DNA from: Gammaproteobacteria bacterium
GTDB lineage: Bacteria > Pseudomonadota > Gammaproteobacteria > Legionellales > Legionellaceae
DNA length: 59,172 nucleotides
Direction of reading: 5' to 3'
NCBI GenBank assembly: GCA_024742995.1
Contig: JANSXK010000011.1
Span: 1-59,172, forward strand
Shown: piece after piece, positions 1 through 9,391 of the stretch
Layout: the number at the start of each line of letters is the position of its first letter
How positions within the stretch are numbered: position 1 is the first letter of the stretch
Translations under genes and position numbers: made by a program
The notes under the pieces: model-generated
What the model was told of the DNA's origin: nothing
The model's database searches: none
Seen by the model: only the letters and a program-made list of their open reading frames with translations

Positions 1-1
1 A

Positions 2-109
2 GCACTAAAAGCAGGGATGAGAATCGGTAAAAGGCAACTTGAAAAAACACTAAAGTTACTTTTACACCTCAGTGCCGCAGTACAACTGGAGACTACGGCA
101 TATGAGTAA
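2..109 (+). CDS. possible 3' end of an upstream gene (partial)
   Basis: Frame 2 is open from the left edge to a TAA at 107-109 and gives a 35-residue, lysine- and leucine-rich tail containing MRIGKRQLEKTLKLLLHL. It could be the C-terminus of a gene entering from the left and lying just upstream of coaBC. An open stretch this short arises by chance fairly often, and I do not recognise the protein, so this is only a possibility. Confidence 0.3.
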   Translation, partial: ALKAGMRIGKRQLEKTLKLLLHLSAAVQLETTAYE

Positions 110-129
110 ATTTTCTGGGGATCGCTCAG

Positions 130-186
130 GGCTTGTCCGCGGGATCCAGGGGTTCGGTGAGAACTTTTAGAGCCCATAGACAAGCC
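130..186. repeat. palindromic intergenic element
   Basis: Perfect 8-bp arms GGCTTGTC (130-137) and GACAAGCC (179-186) enclose a 41-base loop, and the surrounding text (GCGGGATCCAGG, GTGGGGATGACA) has the look of dispersed intergenic palindromes that carry 'ATCCAGG' and 'GGCTTGTC' blocks. A second element with related wording lies at 20659-20726. It sits directly before coaBC and could fold in that mRNA leader. Confidence 0.45.
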
Positions 187-217
187 GTGGGGATGACATA
201 ATAGGCCTTCATACTGT

Positions 218-1504
218 ATGATACGGGGTTTGAAGATTAGCGATGATTTGTGCATGAATAGTTCACTCATCCGACCGCTTACGGGTACGAAAATTGTATT
301 GGGTGTTTGCGGGGGTATTGCTGCTTATAAATCAGCTTATTTACTACGAGCACTATCTGCATTGGGTGCCATTGTCCGTGTTGTGATGACCAAATCAGCA
401 GCTGCATTTATTCAACCTATGACGTTTCAAGCTTTATCTCACGAAGATGTGCGTTGTGAATTGTTTGATTCTGATGCAGAGAATGCGATGAGTCATATCG
501 AATTGGCGCGTTGGGCGGATTACGTCGTGATAGCGCCTGCTTCAGCGGATTTTATTGCGAAAATGGCACATGGGTTGGCGGATGATCTCTTGTCTACTTT
601 ATATTTGGCAACAGCTGCGCCTGTGGTGGTTTGTCCTGCTATGAATCGACAGATGTGGACACATGCGGCGACCAGAGCCAATTGTACATTGTTGCAAGCA
701 CGAGATGTGATGATGATTGGCCCTGAAGAGGGTGCGCAAGCTTGTGGTGATCAAGGTTTGGGGCGGATGGCAGACCCGGAAACCATCGTCGCTATGTTGC
801 AATTGCATCCTGTTCGGCAATTATTGCAAGGCCGAGATGTTTTAATCACCGCCGGTCCTACGCAGGAAGCTATTGATCCAGTGCGTTATCTGGGTAATCG
901 CAGCTCCGGAAAAATGGGTTACGCATTGGCGCAAGCAGCACAAGTGGCGGGCGCGCAGGTTACTTTGATTAGTGGCCCCTGCGCTTTATCGGCGCCTTTG
1001 GGTGTGGTGCGTATCATGGTTCAAACGGCACAAGAAATGTTGACGGCGGTGACAGCGCATAGCACAGCAGACATGTTGTTTATAGGTGCTGCTGCTGTGG
1101 CTGATTATTGTGTTGCTCGGCCTAAAACGCAAAAACTAAAAAGACAAGATCAAACCACATTGACCTTGACCTTAGAACGAAATCCCGATATTTTAGCCTC
1201 GGTGATTTCTAGTCGGCAAGCGATGATGGTGATCGGCTTTGCTGCCGAAACGCACGATGTTTTGGCGCATGCTGAAGAAAAATTACGTTCGAAACAGTTA
1301 GATATGGTGATTGCGAATCAAGTCGGTGAGGGCTTGGGCTTTGATAATGATGAGAATCAAGTCATCCTTATCACTACAGAGGAACGTACGGTATTAGATT
1401 TGGCGCCCAAATGGGTATTAGCAGGCCAAATCATCACAGTGATTGCTAAGCTTTTGCAAAATAAACCTCTAAGGATTGTTAATGAACCCTCCTATTCAAA
1501 TTAA
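218..1504 (+). CDS. coaBC: bifunctional phosphopantothenoylcysteine decarboxylase / phosphopantothenate-cysteine ligase
   Basis: Catalyses two consecutive cytoplasmic steps of coenzyme A synthesis: ligation of cysteine to 4'-phosphopantothenate (CoaB) and decarboxylation of the product (CoaC, flavoprotein). The N-terminal half has the flavodoxin-like start [13 protein letters not shown], the PASADF loop, the substrate-binding PAMN motif and GLGRMADP. The C-terminal half opens with [19 protein letters not shown] and SSGKMG, typical of CoaB. Full length. The first ATG (218) has no clear ribosome site; an internal ATG at 254 ([11 protein letters not shown]...) gives a more usual N-terminus and is equally likely. 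It overlaps dut by 23 bases, so the two are translated from one message; coaBC-dut-algC order is common in gammaproteobacteria. Confidence 0.96.
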   Translation: MIRGLKISDDLCMNSSLIRPLTGTKIVLGVCGGIAAYKSAYLLRALSALGAIVRVVMTKSAAAFIQPMTFQALSHEDVRCELFDSDAENAMSHIELARWADYVVIAPASADFIAKMAHGLADDLLSTLYLATAAPVVVCPAMNRQMWTHAATRANCTLLQARDVMMIGPEEGAQACGDQGLGRMADPETIVAMLQLHPVRQLLQGRDVLITAGPTQEAIDPVRYLGNRSSGKMGYALAQAAQVAGAQVTLISGPCALSAPLGVVRIMVQTAQEMLTAVTAHSTADMLFIGAAAVADYCVARPKTQKLKRQDQTTLTLTLERNPDILASVISSRQAMMVIGFAAETHDVLAHAEEKLRSKQLDMVIANQVGEGLGFDNDENQVILITTEERTVLDLAPKWVLAGQIITVIAKLLQNKPLRIVNEPSYSN

Positions 1505-1940
1505 AGTACTGGATCCTCGTGTTGGGGATACGATTGAGTTGCCACAATACGCAACGCCTGGATCAGCGGGATTAGATTTGCGTGTTTGCATCGATGAACC
1601 GATGCAAATCGCGGGTCAAGAAACGGTATTATTACCTACTGGTTTGGCTATTTATATCGAAGATCCTGCGCTGGCAGCAGTGATTTTACCGCGTTCTGGT
1701 TTGGGACATAAACATGGCATTGTATTGGGCAATTTGGTGGGTTTGATTGACTCTGATTATCAAGGCGAATTAAAAATTTCTTGTTGGAATCGTAATCAAG
1801 AGCATTTTACAGTTCATCCCGGTGATCGTATTGCGCAATTGGTATTTTTACCCGTGGTACGGACTGATTTTAAATTAGTTGAAACTTTTGAGCAAAGCAG
1901 CCGTGGTGACGGTGGATTTGGTAGTTCTGGGAGAAATTGA
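1482..1940 (+). CDS. dut: deoxyuridine 5'-triphosphate nucleotidohydrolase (dUTPase)
   Basis: Hydrolyses dUTP to dUMP and pyrophosphate, keeping uracil out of DNA and feeding thymidylate synthesis. The 152-residue protein has the trimeric dUTPase motifs in order: PGSAGLDLR (motif 1), [10 protein letters not shown] (2), [14 protein letters not shown] (3), GDRIAQLVF (4) and the glycine-rich C-terminal arm [10 protein letters not shown] (5). ATG 1482 is chosen over the TTG at 1476 because AAGGA at 1471-1475 is spaced 6 bases from it. It starts inside the end of coaBC, and its stop codon shares a base with the next start (TGATG), so the three genes are translationally coupled. Confidence 0.97.
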   Translation: MNPPIQIKVLDPRVGDTIELPQYATPGSAGLDLRVCIDEPMQIAGQETVLLPTGLAIYIEDPALAAVILPRSGLGHKHGIVLGNLVGLIDSDYQGELKISCWNRNQEHFTVHPGDRIAQLVFLPVVRTDFKLVETFEQSSRGDGGFGSSGRN

Positions 1941-3340
1941 TGACAACGCCACTTGCTTATCACTGTTGTGAGGTTGAACCTTCTATATTCCGCGCTTACG
2001 ACATTCGTGGGATTGTAGAGCAACAAATAAACGCGGATGTGTTTTATACCATCGCCAAAGCCATTAGCTTTCGTTTACAAGCTTTGGGACGCAGTCAAGT
2101 TTTGGTTGCTCGAGATGGTCGCTTGACCAGTGATGCCTTGACCAAAGCCTTGATTCAAGGGTTATTGGAAAGTGGCATTGATGTGGTTGATATTGGTATG
2201 GTGCCCACGCCGGTGATGTATTATGCCACCCATGAGTACGGCATCGATAGTGGTTTGATGGTGACGGGCAGTCATAACCCCGGGGAATATAATGGGATCA
2301 AAATGGTGATGGCAGGTACAACCCTGGCACAAGATGATATCCAAATTCTCTTAGATCTGATTCAAAACAAATCGATACGACAAGGTCAAGGCCAGTATCA
2401 AACCTTCGATATTTTGCCGCAATATTGCAAGCGTATTGTGAGTGATATCTCACTGAAACGGCGCTTGCGCGTTGTCGTGGATTGCGGCAATGGGATTGGT
2501 GGGGTAGTTGTGCCTGAGTTATTACGCCAATTAGGTTGTGACGTCATTGAACTTTATTGTGACGTGGATGGTCGTTTTCCAAATCATCATCCTGATCCCA
2601 CAGTGGAAGAAAACTTGATTGATCTTAAAGCAGGTATTCAGACCCATCAGGCGGATCTTGGCCTTTCTTTCGATGGTGATGCTGATCGTTTGGGTGTGGT
2701 TACCAATGCCGGTAGCGTCATTTGGCCTGATCGTTTGATGATGTTTTATGCGCCTTTTGTGTTACAAGCAAACCCGAATGCAACCATTGTTTATGATGTG
2801 AAATGTTCGCGTCATTTGAAACAAGTGATCCAGACTGCTGGTGGACAGGCTACCATGTGTCCAACGGGACATTCCTTGGTGAAAAAAATCATGAAAGAAG
2901 CACAGGCCGTTTTGGCTGGTGAAATGAGTGGCCATATTTTTTTCAAAGATCGTTGGTATGGTTTTGATGATGCATTATATGCAGCCAGTCGTTTGTTAGA
3001 GTTATTAACCCAATCTGATCAAACCACGGAAGCACAGTTTGCCGTGATCCCAGATAGTGTGAATACACCAGAAATTAAAATTCCTGTTTTTGAAGACAAG
3101 AAGTTTGCGCTGATGCAATTGTTTTCAGAGCAAGCACAATTTCCAAATGCAGAATTAATCCATATTGATGGGGTGCGTGTAGAGTTTGATCATGGATGGG
3201 GATTGTTGCGCGCTTCAAATACGACCCCCTGTTTGGTAGCGCGTTTTGAAGCGCAAACGAAAGAAGGCCTCAACGCAATTCAGGCATTGTTTCGGGAGCA
3301 ATTACAAATATTTGATGCAGACTTGTTTATTCCCTTTTGA
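1940..3340 (+). CDS. algC: phosphomannomutase / phosphoglucomutase
   Basis: Alpha-D-phosphohexomutase family: moves phosphate between C6 and C1 of mannose or glucose, supplying sugar-1-phosphates for LPS and exopolysaccharide. All four family motifs are visible: phosphoserine loop VTGSHNPGEYNG, metal loop SFDGDADRLG, sugar-binding loop GEMSGH and phosphate-binding loop RASNTTPCLVARFE. 466 residues, close to Pseudomonas AlgC. ATG 1940 overlaps the dut stop and is preceded by GGGAGA; the TTG at 1937 is rejected. It is the last gene of the coaBC-dut-algC operon. Whether it acts mainly on mannose or glucose cannot be read from the sequence. Confidence 0.93.
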   Translation: MTTPLAYHCCEVEPSIFRAYDIRGIVEQQINADVFYTIAKAISFRLQALGRSQVLVARDGRLTSDALTKALIQGLLESGIDVVDIGMVPTPVMYYATHEYGIDSGLMVTGSHNPGEYNGIKMVMAGTTLAQDDIQILLDLIQNKSIRQGQGQYQTFDILPQYCKRIVSDISLKRRLRVVVDCGNGIGGVVVPELLRQLGCDVIELYCDVDGRFPNHHPDPTVEENLIDLKAGIQTHQADLGLSFDGDADRLGVVTNAGSVIWPDRLMMFYAPFVLQANPNATIVYDVKCSRHLKQVIQTAGGQATMCPTGHSLVKKIMKEAQAVLAGEMSGHIFFKDRWYGFDDALYAASRLLELLTQSDQTTEAQFAVIPDSVNTPEIKIPVFEDKKFALMQLFSEQAQFPNAELIHIDGVRVEFDHGWGLLRASNTTPCLVARFEAQTKEGLNAIQALFREQLQIFDADLFIPF

Positions 3341-3363
3341 AATGTTGAAAGAATTGTTATAAT
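3337..3363 (+). promoter_or_regulatory. candidate sigma70 promoter of lpxC
   Basis: An extended -10, TG-T-TATAAT (3355-3363), sits 15 bases after a TTGAAA (3337-3342). It overlaps the end of algC and would give lpxC a leader of about 100 bases, making lpxC separately transcribed. The short spacer is compensated by the TGn extension. Confidence 0.5.
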
Positions 3364-3471
3364 TCCTCACTTTTCAGATGATGGTACATTTGCGAGATTG
3401 CATAATAACTGCTACGCTTGTAGAGGGCCACTGATTCTTCACAAAGGGAGAAGACAAAAGGTGCGTACGGA

Positions 3472-4386
3472 ATGACAAAACAAAGAACTCCGAATAAGAT
3501 AATTCAAGCAACAGGTGTTGGCTTACACTCAGGAGAAAAGGTCTTACTGACGTTGCATCCTGCTCCCGATAATACTGGTATTGTGTTTCGTAGGATTGAT
3601 TTGGATCCCATCGTAGAAATTCCCGCATCGTATGAGAATGTATGTGACACGATGTTATGCACGTCTTTGCAGCATCAAGGTGCAAAAGTTGCTACCGTAG
3701 AGCATCTTTTGTCTGCGCTGGCGGGTTTGGGTATTGATAATGCCTACATTGATGTTAATGCACCGGAAGTCCCTATTATGGATGGCAGTGCTGCACCTTT
3801 TGTATTTCTGATTCAATCTGCGGGGATTCGTGAGCAAATTGCAAGAAAGCGCTATATTCGTATTTTAAAACCTATTCGAATTGAAGAACAAGGAAAATAT
3901 GTTCAATTTTTGCCTCATAACGGCTATCGCGTTTCTTTCACCATTGATTTTGATCATCCCGTTTTTACACATAAACCACAGGCCGCGGTCTTTGATTTTT
4001 CTACGACGTCTTATATCAAACAAGTATGCCGCGCCAGAACCTTTGGATTCTTATCGGATTATGAAAAATTACGCGTCAGTGATTTGGTCAAAGGTGGTAG
4101 TTTAGATAATGCAATTGTGGTGGATGAGTACCGTGTATTAAACGAAGATGGTTTGCGTTTTGATGATGAGTTTGTAAAACACAAAGTATTGGATGCGATT
4201 GGCGATTTGTATTTATTAGGTTCTAGCTTGATCGGCGCTTATGAGGGTTATCGTTCTGGACATGAACTAAATAACAAGTTGCTACGCAAGCTCATGGCCC
4301 ATCAAGATGCTTGGGAATATACCTACTTGGATACCGAAGAATACCCTCCAGTGCTACAGCCCCAATTAATTATTACCCGAGCTTAA
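3472..4386 (+). CDS. lpxC: UDP-3-O-acyl-N-acetylglucosamine deacetylase
   Basis: Zinc-dependent enzyme for the committed step of lipid A synthesis: removes the N-acetyl group from UDP-3-O-acyl-GlcNAc in the cytoplasm. Family motifs: [15 protein letters not shown] (general base Glu77 and zinc ligand His78), [25 protein letters not shown] (the second zinc His and the Asp ligand) and [13 protein letters not shown] (catalytic His). 304 residues, the usual size. It is not next to ftsZ as in E. coli but stands alone after algC with its own candidate promoter, and converges on a DciA-like gene. Confidence 0.97.
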   Translation: MTKQRTPNKIIQATGVGLHSGEKVLLTLHPAPDNTGIVFRRIDLDPIVEIPASYENVCDTMLCTSLQHQGAKVATVEHLLSALAGLGIDNAYIDVNAPEVPIMDGSAAPFVFLIQSAGIREQIARKRYIRILKPIRIEEQGKYVQFLPHNGYRVSFTIDFDHPVFTHKPQAAVFDFSTTSYIKQVCRARTFGFLSDYEKLRVSDLVKGGSLDNAIVVDEYRVLNEDGLRFDDEFVKHKVLDAIGDLYLLGSSLIGAYEGYRSGHELNNKLLRKLMAHQDAWEYTYLDTEEYPPVLQPQLIITRA

Positions 4387-4426
4387 GCCACTCATCGCTC
4401 GACGCTTTCTTGATGTCGTGCATGTT

Positions 4427-4711
4427 CTATGCCATCGTAATTTTGATGACGACAGAACTGAGCTGATGGAGCTTGGCTTCGGAACGTAATTTGTTGCGCA
4501 GGTCGGGTGCTAGATAACGCAATTGTGTTGCCCAAGCGGGATTTTGCGTGACGATAATGAGTTTCCCTGAGCGAAAGCTTCCGACATGACAGTGAGGTTT
4601 GAGCTCTGTAGGTAGGTAATCTAAAACAATCTTAGATAATGCTTCTAATTGATTGGCTTCATTGCAAATATCGGTTAATTTAGAATTAAAACATTGACTG
4701 ATGTGGCGCAT
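4427..4711 (-). CDS. DUF721 / DciA-like protein
   Basis: A 94-residue protein of the DUF721 family. The longer members (DciA) load or regulate the replicative helicase DnaB in bacteria without DnaC. Seen here is the compact core only: an amphipathic start, a conserved central LKPHCHVGSFRSGKLIIVT, then NPAWATQLRYLAPDLRNKLR, which matches the family pattern of a beta-strand followed by the W-x-x-(Q/E)-L helix. It lacks the extended C-terminal tail of longer DciA proteins. It converges on lpxC with 40 bases between, an arrangement seen in other gammaproteobacteria. The family call is good; a helicase-loader role is inferred. Confidence 0.75.
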   Translation of the reverse strand: MRHISQCFNSKLTDICNEANQLEALSKIVLDYLPTELKPHCHVGSFRSGKLIIVTQNPAWATQLRYLAPDLRNKLRSEAKLHQLSSVVIKITMA

Positions 4712-4780
4712 GATGATGTTACCGGTTTCTTAACAAATCATATAAGGGTAACATCATTTCTCCAACTAAGGATCAAAAAT

Positions 4781-5221
4781 ATGGCGGAAAAAAAATTGGG
4801 TACTGACATTATATATCAGGCACGCCTGCATTGGGTTTTGTTTTTAGGTCCAGTGGTGTTACTTGGGATTGCTTGGGCGATAAGCCATTATGTTCATTCA
4901 CCCTATAAGATAGGCTTAAGCCTAGCGGTGCTTGCTGTGATTTGGGAGTTTATGGTTTGGTTGACTTACCATTTTTCTTTTTTAAATATTAAGAAAAATC
5001 ATATTGTGCTCTGCAGTGGGATTATCGTGAGGCAAACAGTGGATATTCCGATGAATAAAATAGAAAGTATTGATATTCGTCAATCTATTTTGGGGAGTAT
5101 CTTGCAATATGGTTCTTTGGTTATTACTGGAACCGGAGGAAGCCGGCAATTTATGAATGTTGTAGCCAAACCTTTGACTTGTCGGCGTCACATAGAAAGC
5201 TTGATGTATGATATTTCTTAG
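4781..5221 (+). CDS. bacterial PH-domain (YdbS-like) inner-membrane protein
   Basis: 146 residues: a short cytoplasmic N-terminus, two membrane helices (about 17-36 and 42-60), then a bPH_2-type pleckstrin-like domain recognisable from LNIKKNHIVLCSGIIVRQT, IPMNKIESIDIRQS and GSLVITGTGGS. Such proteins are integral membrane proteins whose biochemical role is mostly unknown. ATG 4781 is chosen because AAGGAT lies 7 bases upstream; an in-frame start at 4694 would add an unlikely tail overlapping the divergent DUF721 gene. Confidence 0.75.
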   Translation: MAEKKLGTDIIYQARLHWVLFLGPVVLLGIAWAISHYVHSPYKIGLSLAVLAVIWEFMVWLTYHFSFLNIKKNHIVLCSGIIVRQTVDIPMNKIESIDIRQSILGSILQYGSLVITGTGGSRQFMNVVAKPLTCRRHIESLMYDIS

Positions 5222-5260
5222 TAGACTGTGAAAACAGGATCTTAAACAAATAGGATCATG

Positions 5261-6178
5261 ATGGAAAATAAGGACTATTATCAAACCATGGGTGTGAAGC
5301 ATGATGCTTCAGCAAAGGAAATTAAAACAGCTTATCGTCGTTTGGCGAGAAAGTTTCATCCAGATTTGAACAAAGACGCAGATGCAGAAAAAAAATTCAA
5401 AGCATTAGGGGAGGCCTATGATGTATTGAAGGACTCCAAAAAGCGTCAAATGTATGATCAGATGCGAGCCGGTGGGCAGCAGCGTCAACATGCTGGGCCT
5501 GGCCATGCGCCTGGTCAGCAGCAGTATACATGGTCAAATATAGGTGGTGCTGATATTCCTGAAGGATTTGAAGCTGATTTTTTCGACTCCATATTTGGTG
5601 CACGCGCGCGCTCACATGCCCCACGTCGTGGGGCAGATCTTTATGGAAAAATCGCCATCAGCCTTCAGGAAGCCTTTGATGGTGTGACCAAAGAAATTGT
5701 ATTGCCCGATGCCATGGGACAAGGTAATCAAAAATTAAAGGTGAAGATCCCTGCTGGGGTGAAATCAGAACAACAAATTCGCCTTAAAGGTCTTGGCGAA
5801 CCTGGCGCGCAAGGGGCATCCAAGGGTGATTTGTATATCACCGTGTTGATCAATCGTGATGCTTTGTTTGATGTGATTGATAATGATGTTTATTTGACGC
5901 TGCCAATCACGCCTTGGGAAGCTGCGTTAGGCGCGACCATCAAAGTACCCACGTTGGCAGGTAAGGTTGATTTGAAAATTCCCCCTCATTCACAAGGTGG
6001 ACAGACCTTAAGATTAAAAAAACGCGGTTTGGCTGGCCCTGTGCCAGGAGATCAGCTTGTCCTTCTGAAAATTGTGATACCACAACCTACCACCGCCACA
6101 GAAACAGAGTTATATCAACAAATGGCAAAGGATATGGCTTTTAATCCACGTGAGCATTTGGAGGAGCGTCATGGTTAA
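5261..6178 (+). CDS. cbpA: curved-DNA-binding protein / DnaJ-class co-chaperone
   Basis: J-domain protein of the CbpA type, a DnaJ paralogue that stimulates DnaK and binds the nucleoid. Residues 1-70 form the J-domain with the essential HPD in KFHPDLNKD; a Gly/Gln/His-rich linker follows (about 75-100), then two DnaJ C-terminal substrate-binding domains (QEAFDGVTKEIVL; PITPWEAALG; VDLKIPPHSQGGQTLRLK). The DnaJ zinc-finger is absent, as expected for CbpA. Two adjacent ATGs exist; 5261 fits AGGA at 5252-5255 best. It overlaps the next gene, its partner CbpM, by 8 bases. Confidence 0.93.
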   Translation: MENKDYYQTMGVKHDASAKEIKTAYRRLARKFHPDLNKDADAEKKFKALGEAYDVLKDSKKRQMYDQMRAGGQQRQHAGPGHAPGQQQYTWSNIGGADIPEGFEADFFDSIFGARARSHAPRRGADLYGKIAISLQEAFDGVTKEIVLPDAMGQGNQKLKVKIPAGVKSEQQIRLKGLGEPGAQGASKGDLYITVLINRDALFDVIDNDVYLTLPITPWEAALGATIKVPTLAGKVDLKIPPHSQGGQTLRLKKRGLAGPVPGDQLVLLKIVIPQPTTATETELYQQMAKDMAFNPREHLEERHG

Positions 6179-6494
6179 ACGCACGATAGTGACAGGGATT
6201 TTGGTGGAGGACGGAGCGACTGTCAGCTTTTTTGATTTTTGTCAGCAATATGATATCCCAGAAGACGTTGTACTCGACATGTTGGAACACGGCTTAATTG
6301 AAGACATCACGTCACCTGATAAGCATCTGGTTTTTGAGCACGAGCAAACGCAACGTATTTTATCTGCTTGTCGTTTACATGCTGATTTGGGCATCAATTC
6401 TCCCGGCGTGATCTTAGCTTTAGAGTTGATGGATGAATTGGAAGAATTACGGCAGCACGTTGAAATGTTGCAACGTCATATTCATGGCAAATGA
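6171..6494 (+). CDS. cbpM: chaperone modulatory protein CbpM
   Basis: 107-residue MerR-like helical protein that binds the J-domain of CbpA and inhibits its DNA-binding and co-chaperone activity. Seen: a winged-helix-like N-terminus with FFDFCQQYDIPEDVVLDMLEHGLI, then RILSACRLHADLGINSPGVILALELMDELEEL, the family's signature second half. It starts within the end of cbpA, preceded by GGAGGAG. The cbpA-cbpM pairing itself supports both calls. Confidence 0.93.
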   Translation: MVKRTIVTGILVEDGATVSFFDFCQQYDIPEDVVLDMLEHGLIEDITSPDKHLVFEHEQTQRILSACRLHADLGINSPGVILALELMDELEELRQHVEMLQRHIHGK

Positions 6495-6521
6495 TGACGA
6501 TGATTGATTTTTAATCCCGCA

Positions 6522-7979
6522 CTAATCAGAGTTTTCTTCTGTGCCTTTCTTATAGCCTAATGTTAGGCTTGATCCTTCAGAGTTTAAGGTTTGTGGATCT
6601 GGTGTTGTAAAGAAAGCAGCGTTCGTGTTTGATACTTTTGCAGATTCGTCCCGTCTTGTTTTTTTTCTAGGTCTTGCTGTAGTAGAAGTGCATGTTAATG
6701 TATTCAGAAAAGTGTTTAAATTAAAGTGCAAGCAGCTGGGAATCGTGGGCACTGTACTTTGACAGTTTTTCTGATAGTCTTCCAAGGAGAATGTTTCATC
6801 TGCAATTGCTTGGTGATAGTCTGCGAAGATCTCTAAAATATCTTGGTAATATTGGTCGAATAGGGTCTTATTAGTTTCTAATTGTGCTTGGAATGCTTGT
6901 TTAACATTAGGAGAAGCATAGAAAGCCTCATATTTTTCGCGATGAGCTCTAGGGTCAGCGAAAGATTTTATAAAGTTTATTTTCAGATCACTATTTTCCT
7001 GACCAAAAATCGTGTTCATTTGCGCACGACATTCGGGAATGGCGAGCATGGCGTTCGTATATTCTTTTAGAAATTGCGGATTTTCCCATAAAGTTTTGGC
7101 CCAAGAAATGGTACATTCTGGGAATGCATAAATAGAACCATACTGGCTCTGAAAAAACGCCGGATTGTCTTTAAACACTGCTATAGTATCTTGATCGTTA
7201 ACATCAGGAGCTGCATTGTAAGCTTCTAGCAATTGAGTGGTGATTGCTAAGCGCGTGAATTTTTTGATAGAAGAATGTGTATCGAAAACATAATAAATGT
7301 CGTCTACTATCAAGCAGTTTTGTCCGCGACTGGTGCCTCCAGGATGTTTTAAGGTATAATGCGCAACATTAAATAAATGTTCAACTGCCACAGAATCTGT
7401 CAGATTATCAGCAGTGAAAAAGTCAAACAAAGGATTCCCAAAATGCTCTTTTCCTTCAACCATGGGTTGATACAGATGTCGTGTGACCATAAATGGTTTG
7501 TTGCCAAAATGAGTGTTAAATGTATCATCGCCTAGTATAAAACGAATGCCAAACCAAATTCCTAATTGGCAGAACATGCCGCAATCGATGACGGCGGGCC
7601 CTTTTATTAAGTGATTCAATGCTTCTGCTGGATGAGGGCCAAAATAATGCAGCACAATATTTTGATCTGTATCGATGGTGTCCCAATCTTTTGGTTTGAG
7701 CGTATTTAACGAAGTGGCTTCAACTCTTTGATCTGTAGGACAGCGTTCATTCCATAATTGCGCAAGATCATTATGGAGATATAATCCGGAAAAACGACTT
7801 CCATAGAATTCTTCACGTTTTTCCGGTAGCATGTTTGCCAAATGAACGAAACGTTTTATCCCTTCTTTGAAGTTGTGCAGCGTATGTTCTTTGGATGGCG
7901 TAAATTCTGCTAATGCCTGGTTTAATGGTTCAGATTCACAGTGTAATTTACTCAGGTATTCTAAAAAATAATTTGGCAT
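6522..7979 (-). CDS. large protein of unknown function; candidate secreted substrate
   Basis: 485 residues, not recognised. No signal peptide or membrane helix. A central segment has a Cys-containing helix start IDCGMFCQLGIWFG (Cys133, Cys137), then KHPGGTSRGQNCLIVDDIYYVFDTH (His212, Asn221-Cys222, Asp233, His235, broken over strand-like text). The order Cys, then a glycine-rich turn, then a YYVFD strand is loosely like papain-fold cysteine hydrolases, but a catalytic His is not at the usual place. The C-terminal ~60 residues are low-complexity, with a basic patch (ARPRKKTRRDE) and end in YKKGTEENSD, an E-rich tail reminiscent of Dot/Icm translocation signals. It lies 48 bases downstream of the MFS gene on the same strand and converges on cbpM. 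Confidence 0.8.
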   Translation of the reverse strand: MPNYFLEYLSKLHCESEPLNQALAEFTPSKEHTLHNFKEGIKRFVHLANMLPEKREEFYGSRFSGLYLHNDLAQLWNERCPTDQRVEATSLNTLKPKDWDTIDTDQNIVLHYFGPHPAEALNHLIKGPAVIDCGMFCQLGIWFGIRFILGDDTFNTHFGNKPFMVTRHLYQPMVEGKEHFGNPLFDFFTADNLTDSVAVEHLFNVAHYTLKHPGGTSRGQNCLIVDDIYYVFDTHSSIKKFTRLAITTQLLEAYNAAPDVNDQDTIAVFKDNPAFFQSQYGSIYAFPECTISWAKTLWENPQFLKEYTNAMLAIPECRAQMNTIFGQENSDLKINFIKSFADPRAHREKYEAFYASPNVKQAFQAQLETNKTLFDQYYQDILEIFADYHQAIADETFSLEDYQKNCQSTVPTIPSCLHFNLNTFLNTLTCTSTTARPRKKTRRDESAKVSNTNAAFFTTPDPQTLNSEGSSLTLGYKKGTEENSD

Positions 7980-8027
7980 AAAAAGTTACTTGATCACTAA
8001 ACTAAAGGGTGGGTTATACCATAATTT

Positions 8028-9269
8028 TTATACTTTTTCATTATGAGATTTGGATAAAGTGTGTCGTAGATCATTAGATGTAAAAACGCGAAAACCCAGC
8101 ATCGATAATAGCGCAGTGATGATAAAGGCGATGGCAATCGGAAATTGATTTTCATCGTGAGCTAGGGCAATGATGGTGCTTGATATGGTGCCTCCTAGAA
8201 CTTGTATAAACCCAAAAAAGGCACCAGCCATCCCAGCAATTTTTGGAAAAGGGGTTAATGAGCCTGTGGACGCATTAGGAAAAACCAGGCTCGATCCTAA
8301 CATGAATAGTATAATAGGCATTAAAATGACGTAGGTATTGATGTACGCCATCAGATAAAATAACAACATGAGTCCGCCGGCAAGCAATTGGCAATAAAAG
8401 CCAAACGATATCATTTTCTCAATCCCCTGTGTGGTGACAAATTTGATGTTGATAAAGGAACCTGTTGCAAAGCCCATGCCTGAAAAAAGATAAATCCAGC
8501 CAAATTGGACAGCATTTAATCCCACTGTTTCTTGTAAAACAACGGGAGCGGCAGTGAGCCATGCTACAACGCCAGCATAGGTTAATAAAGGACATAGTGA
8601 AAATTTCAAAAAGATGGGGCTGGTGAGTAAGTATCTTGCGTTTTTCAAGATAACTTTCAGTTTATAATTGTTTCGATCATAGTGTTGGTTGGTCTCCGGA
8701 ATTTTAAAATAAAAAGAGCATAGGATGATGAATCCGTAGAGACTAAGATATAAAAAATTGTAGCGCCAGCTTAAGTAGTATTGAATATACCCGCCTAGAA
8801 TCGGTGCGGTTGATAGAACAAGTATGCCTGATATGGCTAAATAAGAATTGTAGATGGCTAATTTTTCTTTTTCAAATAGATCTCTCAATATTGGGCGCGT
8901 TAAGGAATTTGCCGCTCCAACACCTAATCCTTGAAGAAATCGTCCTAATAATAAGATGTAAATATTAGGCGCGCCCCAACAGAGTAGACTTCCAATCAAA
9001 TTAATGGAAAGGCCTATTAGTAAAGGTGTTCGCCTGCCAATCGCATCTGACCAGGGGCCGTATACCAATTGTGACACAGAGAAACCTGTCATATAAATAG
9101 CAATCGTAAACTGGATGGCATGAATACTGACCCCCAAATTTTTTGCCATATTGGGTAAGGAGGGTAGGTATAAATCGGACGTGACTTGTCCTAAAGAAGA
9201 GATCAATAGAATAATAGCCAGCAGGGTTATGCTGCGATTTGCAGTTGTTTGGCTTATGGTCTTTCCCAT
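8028..9269 (-). CDS. MFS drug-resistance-type transporter (Bcr/CflA family)
   Basis: 413-residue major facilitator with about 12 hydrophobic segments in the inner membrane, probably a proton-coupled exporter. Bcr/CflA hallmarks: TSDLYLPSLPNMAKNLG at the first helix, the motif A loop YGPWSDAIGRRTPLLIG between helices 2 and 3, and GRFLQGLGVGAANSLTRPILRDL. The substrate cannot be predicted. Start ATG 9269 has AAGGCG upstream. It reads toward the unknown gene at 6522-7979 and may share its message. Divergent from the secreted-paralogue gene at 9392. Confidence 0.9.
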   Translation of the reverse strand: MGKTISQTTANRSITLLAIILLISSLGQVTSDLYLPSLPNMAKNLGVSIHAIQFTIAIYMTGFSVSQLVYGPWSDAIGRRTPLLIGLSINLIGSLLCWGAPNIYILLLGRFLQGLGVGAANSLTRPILRDLFEKEKLAIYNSYLAISGILVLSTAPILGGYIQYYLSWRYNFLYLSLYGFIILCSFYFKIPETNQHYDRNNYKLKVILKNARYLLTSPIFLKFSLCPLLTYAGVVAWLTAAPVVLQETVGLNAVQFGWIYLFSGMGFATGSFINIKFVTTQGIEKMISFGFYCQLLAGGLMLLFYLMAYINTYVILMPIILFMLGSSLVFPNASTGSLTPFPKIAGMAGAFFGFIQVLGGTISSTIIALAHDENQFPIAIAFIITALLSMLGFRVFTSNDLRHTLSKSHNEKV

Positions 9270-9391
9270 TTTATCTATCGCCTTGAATGGATTGCTTTAA
9301 GATATATGGAAAATTAGATTTTAGAATACTTAAGCAGAATAATCTATATGATATACTGTTGCTCAAATAATGGCTATAGGAGGCATTGATA

